From: Pohlia nutans
Taxonomy: Eukaryota; Streptophyta; Bryopsida; Bryales; Mniaceae
Direction: 5' to 3'
DNA length: 64,000 nt
Assembly (NCBI GenBank): GCA_022496805.1
Contig: CM040091.1
Span: 10,840,336-10,904,335, forward strand
The notes under the pieces were generated by a model. That model saw nothing but the letters and a program-made list of their open reading frames with translations. It ran no database searches and was not told the DNA's origin. Numbering within the stretch: position 1 is the stretch's first letter; every line of letters begins with the position of its first letter. Position numbers and translations under genes: made by a program. Shown piece by piece: positions 49,380 through 59,900 of this stretch.

Positions 49380-50910
49380 AATGTGCTTACCCCTACGGCA
49401 GGCAATGACGGGGATGGCGCTCTGAGAGCTGTGTGGAGGTGAGGAGAGCTATAGCCGTTTGTACCCAGGTGGAAGGATCGTGAAGTACCAGATCTCAACG
49501 AACGAGGGTGACTCCATCTCCGTAGAGGCTAGTACTAGATCTCATTCGAAGTTTGTGTTCAGAGGTTGTCTGCAGAGGCTCGGTGGGCGGAAGTTGGCAG
49601 AGTTCGTGTTTGCAGTGATCGATCTGCATCGCCGGTGTTTTCTGCATTGCCGGTGTCTGTTCTTGCAGAGATCGAGTTCGGGCTCAGTGATCGTGCTTGT
49701 GTATGCAGAAGTTCGCATCTGTCTGTAGATCGATCGCAGAGAGGTCGCAGCAAGTGTGTGCAGAGGCGACTCGTTTGCTTCGGGTTCATCTGAGCAGATC
49801 TATCAAATTTGCAAGCGTGTGTGATCGGTGTTGCACGCAACACATTTATGCTTCAGTCGCGCTACGGAGTCTGTACAGTCTTTGTGCGATCTTTGATCGA
49901 TCAGGCTTTGCAGGTGTGAGTGAGTTCGGTGTGCTCTCTTTGAGCGATCGATGAATGTTCGATGACTGTGCTCGGTGTGGTTTCTTTGAGCGATCGGTGA
50001 ATGTTCGTTGATTGTGTTCGGTGATTGCTTGTGAAGGTAATCGATGTGCATGCTCGGTGACTGATCGAGTGATCAAAGGGTAGTCCGTGTAAGCGTGATT
50101 TCTGTAGCGGATCTGGAGTGTTCGATTCAGTGGTTACGATATATCGCCGGGAGCCTGTCATCGCTGGGAGCCTATCATTGCCGGTAGCCCTGTCAGGCGC
50201 CGACCTGCACCATCCTTCATCAAAACCTCAGCCAACCTGCACCGACCTTCACCGATTGAAGCATCTACAAGTTCAGTTTGTTTTGCAGGATTGAAGGACG
50301 ACATGTCTCAAGCTGCAGTTGCAGATCAATCAAAACCCTGCATCGCTCTGTTGGATTGCATCATTACCGTATTGACAGGACCTACGATCCAACTCTGGAT
50401 AACTTAATTTGCCGAAGTCTCCAACATCGCTCTTGCGCACACTCCGATTGAGTAACTTTTGTGGCTGCTCAACACAAATCCAAACGTCAAGGGTGATTCC
50501 ATTACGAGTGGATTGTTTTGTGTATGTGGGTGTACAAACTGATCCAGATCTGTCCTTGCAAGGGCGGAAGTGTAGTCTCAAGCGTTACAGACCCTACGTC
50601 CAAACTGAGCATACTGGGGACCTACTTTGTGGTGTTGGAACACAATGATAGCTCTGTGCGTTGGAACTACATAGTCACCTTTCAAGCTAGATTTGCCAAG
50701 TTTTGTTCACCCCGCCCTAATAGTGTAGTGCATTAGAACTAGCTGTGTGAGGTATGTCAAACCCTATGTTGCGAGAATCCGAACAGTCCATGATTCTGAG
50801 CATGCTGGATGGATTGAGGTCTGAGTGTTTGGCAGAATAAAACGGATTCCCAAACATTGGGACCCCATACTAATCAAGGCTTGTCCTGAGTACACTTAAC
50901 TCAAACCATC
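49380..50910. other. GC-richer stretch, possibly the 5' region of the LINE
   Basis: Not AT-rich, with many GATCGATC-type motifs. There is a direct duplication of about 47 bp (49935-49980 and 49982-50028: CTTTGAGCGATCG.TGAATGTTCG) and three GCCGGGAGCCTGTCAT-like repeats (about 50145-50195). Open frames exist on both strands but resemble nothing known. It may be a retrotransposon 5' UTR/promoter or the end of another element. Confidence 0.35.
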
Positions 50911-52655
50911 TTGAATTATAGAGGCCTAAAGCTCATCCTCCCCACCACTACAACAAGCAGAGCATCAACCAAGCTGCACAAAGGAAAGTTTGCGACGACG
51001 ACACACTACTACAAATTCAGCGTCAAAGGTAAGTTCTCTAACCAAAACTCTGCATTCATCAATTTAAGGCATAGAAATGTTCGTAACTTTATCTTATTGC
51101 ATCATATAAACATAGTTACAAGCAATTTGGTGCATAACTCTCATAACTACCCTTCAAATCAGCATTTCTATAACCAAACAATTAAGAGCCCTAATCTCCT
51201 CTACAAAGCCCAATTGCACGCGCAAAAAGGAGGAGGAGATGAAGGCATTATCTTAAAAACACACCAAATTAATTGCAATCATTGTGTTCAACAGATGGCA
51301 AGCAAAGGCAAAGCGGTACACAACGCCATTATGGGGAGCCCTACCAACACCAACATGGAAGAGGCAGAAATACCAAAAACAAAAACACAAAAACAAAAAC
51401 AAAAAGAAGAGAAAAACATGATAAAACAAATCTCAATAAGGTATTTAGAAATACCAAAAATACAAAAACAAAAACAAATAAACACTCCAAACAAACAAAC
51501 AAACACATCAAAAAACCTACTAAAAAACACTACCTATCAATCACAAAATACAAAACAAAACATACGAAAACTTCATAAAACCAAAAACATTTCAAAAATT
51601 AAAACAACCAATTATAACATCTCACATACACCCTTCTACAAAAAAAAAAAAAAAAAAAAAAAAACAATACCACATATAATTATACCAACAAGCAAAGAGT
51701 ATCTATACACCAAAAAACAAAAATTCAAAAATTCAAAAAACAAAAACAAACAATAACAAAAATAAAAATAACAAAAAATATTTATAGACACACATCAACA
51801 ACAAAAAATAAAAAATCTCCCAAAAAGAATAAAGGTAAAAATAAACAACAACAATGGACTCGGCCTACCGGCCTCGTCCAAAATAAACAAACAAAAAAAG
51901 AAAAAATAACACAAAAATCTCCTCTAAAAAGAAACTTTTTATACCAAATATTGCTATTATGCGGGGACATCGAAACCAACCCCGGGCCCATGCCCGACTT
52001 ACTAAAAACACACCCACCTTCACATAAAAGAAGATCAAAGGCATACTTTATACCAAGCACAATTAAATTACAGCCAGAATACAAACATTTAGCAAAGCAA
52101 TTTTCACCCATTCTAAATATAACACACCCAAATCACGCGGAAGCCAAAAATGATTACCTACACATATCAAAATATATTTACCAAAATCAACACCATCCAT
52201 CACCTAGAATACTATACGCTCTTATCATTACAATCAGTCCATCAAAAGAAACATGTAACCAAATCCTAATACAAACTCCAAATCCTGATTGGACAACATT
52301 ACTACTAGAAAAAATGACCATACTACAAAACCCACCTGAAAGACATATCTCAACTATACATCTATACACAAAATTCATAAATAATAATCAGAATTTAATA
52401 AACCCGCCAAATACCATCCACAAAGAAATCTATACTTTTATTCATCAACATAATGGCTCAATAACCCTTCAAAATATGATTGACAAATTTCCATTCCTCC
52501 CTATAAACCTATTAGAAGAAACCTTAAAAATACAAGAACCATTATATGGATATACTCACCCCCAACACTTCCAAACATACCCACAATACAACCACAGGAA
52601 ATACATACAACAAATCATAATACGAGATTTATTACATGGAATGCATCATCATTAA
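50911..52655 (+). pseudogene. Non-LTR retrotransposon 5' ORF region with 2A-like motif
   Basis: The + strand is strikingly A/C-rich and G-poor from here to about 54.19 kb, as one unit. A Lys/Asn/Thr/Gln-rich frame runs 50911-51756. After a run of 25 A (51640-51664) a different frame is open through to 52655. In that second frame LLLCGDIETNPGP (51951-51989) matches the 2A signature D-x-E-x-NPGP, which makes ribosomes skip a peptide bond; trypanosome and some animal non-LTR elements carry it near the N-terminus. About 220 residues of unknown fold follow before the stop. Because T is scarce, long open frames are expected by chance, so only the 2A-bearing frame is weighted. The A-run change and the later frame change mean this copy is probably defective. 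Confidence 0.7.
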
Positions 52656-54191
52656 ATACGGCCCTTCCCAATTTACATGAATTAATTACCAACACTCCCG
52701 ATGAACCCGCTATCATCACAATACAAGAAACTAAATTAACCGCTACAAAATCCACCAAATATATACAAAACCTTTTCCCAAAATACAAATTACTTTTTAA
52801 CAACACACATGCTTTAACAAGATGCATGCAACAAAGAATGCCATACTCTCCCGCAAGAGGTGGTCTCCTCACACTAATAAATCAAAAATACGCATACCCC
52901 GGCAATATCACTAAAATCCCAACTCCTAAAGAAATATCTCCATATCTACAAATAATAAAAACTGATAATAAACCACTACAAACTTGGCTAATCGTCCATA
53001 TGTACATGCCGTCACATGCAGACGACATACAATTTATACCAATGATTCAACATAACATAACACAACAAATAAATGCACACCCAAATGCCACACATATATT
53101 ATGCGGTGACTTTAATAGAGACATAGCACTTATTGGCAGACAAAATGCAACCGACACAACCCTACCACAAATAGAAGACATAGAATGGAGAACATTTACA
53201 AATAATCTCCAACTAGAATACATCTCAACAAATTGCCCATTCACCAGACAAGGGGGACTAAACTATAATCAAACCAGTCTAATCGATGGATGCTACATCA
53301 AAACAGCGGATAACACTTTATACACATCAACCACAAATAATGACCATAACCTTAATTCAGACCACTCGCCAGTAACGCTACACATACCACCAAACACACT
53401 ATTAGCAAGACCGACACCAATAACAAATAAAATAACGAGAATTCTAAACCCCATACCACAAGAAAACATGGAAAAATTCGAAATAGAATATTTTGAAGAA
53501 AATGCTCTACAAATAAATGAACTTATCACAACACTATCAAACGACCAACTAACAGACGTTCAATGGCAAACATCCTGTACAAAACTAGACCACATGATAC
53601 AAAACATATCAGATAAAATACAAGAAACTTGTAGTGCACCACTGCTTCCAACATTAACAAACCGTACTTCCCAACAAGGAGGCTTCCTACCAAGAAAACT
53701 TCAAAAAACATGGAAAAAACACCTATCCACCTACCATTTAATCAGAAAAACAATCTACATAACAAAAAATAATCAAAATTGGCAAACACATCCAATAATC
53801 GAAGAACTAAAAACTCACACAAATGTCACCATTCCACCACTCCCAACCCAAGAACATAATCAACAAGAATGGATCCAATCACTAGTAGAAATAGCCAAAA
53901 CAGCAAAAATACAAGCCCGTAAAATCACCACAAAATACACCCAAAGTTGTATAAAAAAAGGCAATATCAAAATACAGACAATTATACGACAAAAGCCCAA
54001 AGAAAATAAACAAAAAAGTTTTCAAAAATCAAGAAACACCACCATTAGACTGCATTATAGACAGAAACAACAACATACTAACCAGTCCAGAAGACATAGC
54101 TAAGGAAATCCACATACAACAATCAATTAGCAATAGACCTACAGTACCAACATGTTACTACCAACACGAACACCCAGCACAATGCATATAA
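52622..54191 (+). pseudogene. APE-type endonuclease of a non-LTR retrotransposon, 3'-truncated
   Basis: An apurinic-endonuclease-like domain reads from RFITWNASS (about 52625) through IQETK (about 52727), ILCGDFN (about 53100), LIDGCYI and SDHSPV (about 53360). All usual catalytic residues (Asn, Glu, Asp/Asn, Asp/His) are present. Long linker sequence follows to 54103. At about 54018 the frame shifts, and LDCIIDRNNNILTSPEDIA, a typical segment before reverse transcriptase, is read to a stop at 54189-54191. There the element ends without any RT domain. The endonuclease frame overlaps the preceding 2A frame by 34 bp in another register. Losing the 3' end is unlike normal 5' truncation, so a later deletion is likely. 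Confidence 0.8.
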
Positions 54192-54707
54192 ATATAAATA
54201 TTCATTTTTCATTTTCATTGATCAATCTTATCTTTCTATAAGTCAAGAATAGTCCCAATTGAATTTTCAAAAATCTCCAATCATATCCATGTTAAAAGAA
54301 ATTGAACATACTGTTTATCGTGATTGCGAGCACCATTGATTTGCAAAAGGCAACATATTCAAATATCCAACCGTTGGATGGAAAAGAAAGTTGAGGATCA
54401 AAATTATAGTGTGACTTTTGGACCTACAATGTGAAAGTTATATATTTTTAATAAAATATTGTCACAAAAATCATGGATAAATTATTCCAAAAAAACATAA
54501 AGTAAAAGCATAGCTAAATCAAGGAGAATACTTGGGCCAATTAGCCACTGTGTATCAGCTTGTATTTTAAAACAACACCAACGTAAATTTTAGTGCCAAA
54601 ACTCATTCGGATTGCATAACTCACCAACTGCAAAGCTGCCATCAAATATAAGTTGGAAGATGATCTCTATTACAAATAATATAATTGAATTGATAACCTT
54701 GTGGGGT
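54192..54707. other. AT-rich spacer with a partial 3' module
   Basis: About 54378-54570 resembles the 3' module following the TTAA elements at 23.5-33 kb (GACTTTTGGACCTACAATGTGAAAGTTA; CTTGGGCCAATTAGCCACTG). No gene. Confidence 0.5.
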
Positions 54708-55099
54708 TTAACCCTTAAACGACAATTTGGGTCCTGGGTGGGCAGCCCGGAAAGAATCTAATTTTTTTTGCACAAAATAAAATAAAAATAAAAATAAAAA
54801 TAAAATTGCAAAAACGGCTCTGCAGTGCACTACTGGCTAGCACTGTAGCAATGTAGCACTGCGGCACTGCTGAACTTCAGCTGCCCCTACCTCAAAACTT
54901 GTTCAATTTGATAACTTTGATTGCTTACCAACGATTCTACAATCTCTCAAATGAGGCGAAAATTTGGAATCTAGATCGCTTTTTCAGTAGCTTTCCAACG
55001 CAACAAGTCTCGCTTGATTTGGTTGAGAAATGAAACTTCTATCTCCAATTATTCCTTTATACCAAGCCCGTGGGGCTTGCTTTGACGTTTAAGGGTTAA
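54708..55099. repeat. TTAA-terminated element, family T4, 392 bp
   Basis: It starts TTAACCCTTAAACGAC and ends GACGTTTAAGGGTTAA. It contains AAAACGGCTCTGCAGTGCAC and ATTTGGAATCTAGATCGC, shared with the copy at 56130-56517. No coding capacity. Confidence 0.8.
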
Positions 55100-55849
55100 G
55101 CATAAACCTTACTACTGCCCTTGGTTATAGGGGATGAAACGTAATTATGAATTATTAAACTTGTATCTTGGTGCAGCGTATACAATGTTTATGCCTTGAA
55201 TCCTTTGATAGGAAGGAATAACACTTTGATGTGATTGAACTGTGTCAGCTTTGATTAAAAAGAATGAAACAAAGTTATGACTATCGTATTGAACACTAGC
55301 TTTGACCCAAAGTACTTGAAAAATGGTTTATTTTTAATAATAGTAATGTAGTTTTTGTGTCACTCTCATTGTTTGTCCCATTTAAAGCGAACATGCTCAC
55401 ATTTGAAGCATAAAACATAGAACAATTATATTGGGAAAAAAATTGCCAATTATTTCTGGATAGGAGTGTTTTACATGTTTCATCTATATCCATAGATGTA
55501 AATTGCTTTATTGAACAAGGTTTTATGTGGTGGGCATTGTACCGTGAGTAGGTAGAAGAGGACCATACTCTTTGTTCACGTTGACCTTAAAAGAGGACTA
55601 GAGTTCCTATCTATTCATCCATCCATCCATATTGCTTCATCTTTTTAATACACCAATTATTGGCATTACCATAAGATATACTACGTATTTACTCAAGGCT
55701 ATAAATTTTTACAAAAGGAAAATATTTTTACCAATGTCAAAGATATTGGTCCTACCAATGTAATAGAATGTCCATAAACATATTTTGACAAAATGTTCAC
55801 CTTGCGTAAAAAGATATAGCCATTTTAAAACAATTAATGCGTTTTACAG
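55100..55849. other. AT-rich intergenic DNA
   Basis: No gene or structured repeat seen, apart from a short (ATCC)n run at about 55617-55630. Confidence 0.45.
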
Positions 55850-55851
55850 TA

Positions 55852-56130
55852 AGGTAGAGAGCTCATAATCCGTGCAGGATTAGAAACCGTGCACTAGGCC
55901 AATCTTCTCAGAAAGAAGATTCTATCCTTCAAACCCACCCTTAAATGTACACCACAGCTTGATCACCTATGACATCACCTTCCAAAATTCATAACTAAAT
56001 AAAGAAAAATTGATTCCATCATCAATGCTCTCCAACAAAGTTTGCACGTTCTCACAAAAAAACTCTTTTGAACACTCCATGAGGAATTTGTTTAACCTGA
56101 AATCTGATCGGTTTATGAGCCTTCTACCTT
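55852..56130. mobile_element. AGGTAGARRGCTC MITE, 279 bp, TA target
   Basis: It starts AGGTAGAGAGCTCATAATCC and ends GGTTTATGAGCCTTCTACCT, with TA at 55850-55851 and 56131-56132. It has the same termini as the AGGTAGGAGGCTC family, but the interior is different. Its right TA lies inside the TTAA that begins the next element. Confidence 0.7.
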
Positions 56131-56517
56131 AACCCTTAAACGTCAAGAGGGCCTGAACGGGGCAGCCCGGAAGGCATCTAATTTTTTTTGGGGAAACAAT
56201 TTTTTATTTTATTTTAATTTTTTTGCAAAAACGGCTCTATAGTGCACTGCTGGCTAGCACTGTAGCATTGCAGCACTGCGGCACTTTTGAACTTCAGCTG
56301 CCCCAATCTCAAAACTTGTTCAATTTCATAACTTTGATTGCTTACCAACGATTCCACAATCTCTCAAATGAGGCGAAAATTTGGAATCTAGATCGCTTTT
56401 TCAATAGCTTTCCAACGCAACAAAGTCTCGCTTGATTTGGTTGAGAAAATCAACTTTTTTCTTCAATATTCTCTTTTAAATAAGCCCATGGGGCTTACCT
56501 TGTCGTTTAAGGGTTAA
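56130..56517. repeat. TTAA-terminated element, family T4, 388 bp
   Basis: It starts TTAACCCTTAAACGTC and ends GTCGTTTAAGGGTTAA, with an interior as in 54708-55099. The open frame at 56223-56435 lies within the repeat and is not a gene. Confidence 0.8.
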
Positions 56518-56642
56518 TGGTTGTAATGGTAATGATAGGTGTGGTGAAGATTCCTTCATACGCAACCTAAAGAAAAATGAATAAAAAAATCCTAGTGAAA
56601 TGCTCTTAGAAAAGAGGGGCAAAGAAGAAGAAGAGGAACTCT

Positions 56643-56904
56643 TATTGAAGGTAGAGAAGATTGCACAAGGCACACACACACAAACACAAGGAATGCGTAG
56701 AAAGAGATGATCTTTACTCAAAGGCCTTCCACCTTAAGTAGTGTACACTAGGAGGTCACCATGGACAAACCATATGGGATAACTCATCACAAGGACACTC
56801 TAGAGAGATCAGCCCATGCCTAACCCCTCTTCCCACACACCATTATTTAGCACCCGTACGTCTTTGGCTTCTAGCAATACTACGTTGCATCTATTACCTC
56901 AATA
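56643..56904 (-). repeat. 3' LTR of the copia element
   Basis: 262 bp, identical by inspection to 61852-62113. In element orientation it starts TATTGAGGTAATAG and ends CCTTCAATA. The last 25 bases of the polyprotein ORF, including its stop, lie in this LTR. Confidence 0.95.
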
Positions 56905-59900
56905 CTCCCACTTTGCGTAGAGCCAAAGCCTCTAAGTCCAAATGCTATTACTAATCGTTGGTGTCGGTCTCTACAAAGACCCTTTGTGAGCACATCCGCC
57001 ACCATGTGCTCCGTTGGGCAATACTCCAAATGTATAACTCCCAATTCCAACTTCTCCCGAATGAAGTGGTATTGCACATCAATGTGCTTCGTGCGTGAAT
57101 GATGTGTAGGGTTCTTTACAAGTGAAATGCACCCTTGGTTGTCACACATAATCGTTGTAGCCTCACCTTGTGTGCAACCCACATCCACCATTAGTTGCCT
57201 CAACCAAATGGCCTCCTTCGTGGCATGGCTCGTAGCCATGTACTCGGCCTCCACCGTTGATGTCGCCGTGGTTTGTTGCCGCTTGCTATTCCACGACACC
57301 GCTCCCGATCCGACCTTGAACATGTAGCCCGTTGTCGATCTTCGATCGCTCGTGTCTCCCGCGTAGTCCGCGTCGCAATAGCCGCTCAACACAATGTCTT
57401 TGCCTCCAAGACACAACTTCACATCGCTTGTGCCCCTCAAATAACGCATGATCCTCTTGACCGTCATCCAATGCATCGAGCCCGGTCTCGCCATGTGTTG
57501 ACTCACCACGCTAATTGGATACGCAAGGTCGGGCCGTGTCGCAATCATCGCATACATCAATGACCCCACCGCTTGCTTGTATGGCACCTCCGCCATCGAT
57601 TTAGCCTCCATCGCATACTCCTCCTCCGAAAGCTTGACGAGCTTGGAGTTTGCATCCAATGGTGTTGCCACGGGCTTACAATCCTCCATCCCGAATCTCT
57701 TGAGCACGTCCATCACATACTTGCCTTGACTCATGGTGATAGTGCGTGTAGCCCTATCACGCACAAACTCAACACCAAGACAAAAGTGCAATTCTCCAAG
57801 ATCACTCATCTCGTACTCTCTCTCAAGCATGCCTTTTAATGCATTCATTAAACTCATGAGGCTTGCAAGAATGATCAAATCATCAACATATATGATCACA
57901 ATCACCACATGTTGCCCCTCTTGCATGAAGTAGAGACTATGATCCGCAATGCTCCTAGTAAACCCGTGTGCAACCAAGAACGTGTCAATCTTTTGGTACC
58001 ACGCTCTTGGAGATTGTTTCAACCCATATAATGATTTTTGCAACTTACAAACAAGGTGCTCATTACCTTGTTGCACAAACCCCTCAGGTTGCACCATGTA
58101 GATGTCCTCCTCCAAATCGCCATTCAAAAATGCGGTCTTCACATCCATTTGATGCATCTCCAAGTCCAAGGCCGCTCCAATGGCAAGAATGCATCGAATG
58201 GTGGTGAACTTGGCCACGGGAGCAAATGTCTCGTGAAAGTCCACCCCATGCACTTGCGCGAACCCCTTGGCTACTAATCTTGCCTTGTGACGCACAACAA
58301 TACCCGAAACATCCCTCTTTGTCCGAAACACCCATTTGCAACCAATGGGGTTGCGATCCTTTGGAATGGGAGTTAATTGCCACGTACCGTTAGCAATTAG
58401 AGAGTCGTACTCCTCTTGCATGGCGCGCTCCCACTTGACCGCATCCTCACCTTGCATGGCTTCTCGAATGGTCAATGGACCATCCGATAATGCCACATTC
58501 GCATGCTCCTCCTCCACTTGAGGGAAGATGTGGTTCTTCCACCATTCTCCAGGTGGCTTGCGCGATCTCTCGGGGTACCGCCGCTCGCTTGAAGAAACTT
58601 GCTCCTCTTGCGTGCCCTTTGCGCCATTCTTGGTCTTTGAGCTCGATGGCGCTTCAACAACCTCCGTGTCGCCAGCTTCGTCATCACCGTCATCATCACC
58701 TACATCAACAACACTAGGAGACTTGGAGGGTGTGTCCACCAAAACGTCTCCACTACTCCCACTTGGACCAACCTCGAAAGGAGCCTCCATCGTAGACTCC
58801 TCACAAAATGTCACATCACGTGACCGAATGATCTTCCTCGTGTCCACCGACATGAGTCTATACGCCTTGGTACCTTCACAATACCCAAGAAACACACATT
58901 TCAAGGCCTTAGCCTCGAGTTTCGTCCTCCGTTCGTCGCGAACCTTCGCATATGCAATGCATCCGAAGATGCGCATGTGTGCAACACATGGTTGCCTCCC
59001 ACTCCACGCTTGCTCCGGCGTCATGCCTTCAACCGCGCTTGTTGGACACCGATTGCGTGTGTATACCGCATTCACCACCGCTTCCGCCCAAAGGTCCAAC
59101 TTCAAGTTTTGAGCGTGCAACATGCTCCTCGCCATCTCTACAATGGTGCGATTTGCGCGCTCCGCAACTCCATTTTGTTGAGGCGTGTACGGGGCCGAAG
59201 TTTGGCGTGCGATGCCTTCATTCTTCAAAAGCTCGTCAAATTTCTTGGACATGTACTCGCCGCCATTGTCCGACCGAAACACCTTGATCTTCAACTCGGA
59301 TTGGTTCTCCACCAATGTCTTGAACTCCTTGAACTTCTCAAAGCACTCACTCTTGGCTTTGATAGGGTAGACCCATATCTTCCTTGAAAAATCATCGATG
59401 AAGGTCACAAAGTACTTGCAACCTCCCATCGATGTGGTCTTCATGGGGCCACACACATCCGAATGCACGATCTCCAAAACTTTTGTGGCCCGTGTCGCCC
59501 CTTCACCCGCAAATGGCAACCGTTGTTGCTTGCCTTCAATGCAACCTTCACACGTGAATGTAGAAGCATCCACTTTCAATTGATGAAGATCCATACCGCT
59601 TACCATGCCGCGTAGTGTCTTTACACTCTTGATGTTCAAATGGCCAAGTCGACGATGCCACAACGCCAACTTGTCGTTCTTCAAGTTTGAATGCGCCAAC
59701 GCCGCCGATTCCTTCGAATGCACCTTGGAGAACTTGATGTGGTACAAGCCCTCGTGTTCTTCAATGATGGCCACCTCATCTCGACTCGGTGACAACACAT
59801 AACACCCCTTATCACTAAACTCTACTCTCAAGTGCTTTGCCACTAGTTGCCTCACCGATAGTAAATTTGCCGTTAGTTTGGGAACGTGGAGGACATCTTT

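Noticed and set aside
49459..50161. Frames in the GATCGATC-rich block
   Set aside because: Frames are open on both strands through local repeats; none has a domain, and the block is better treated as non-coding.
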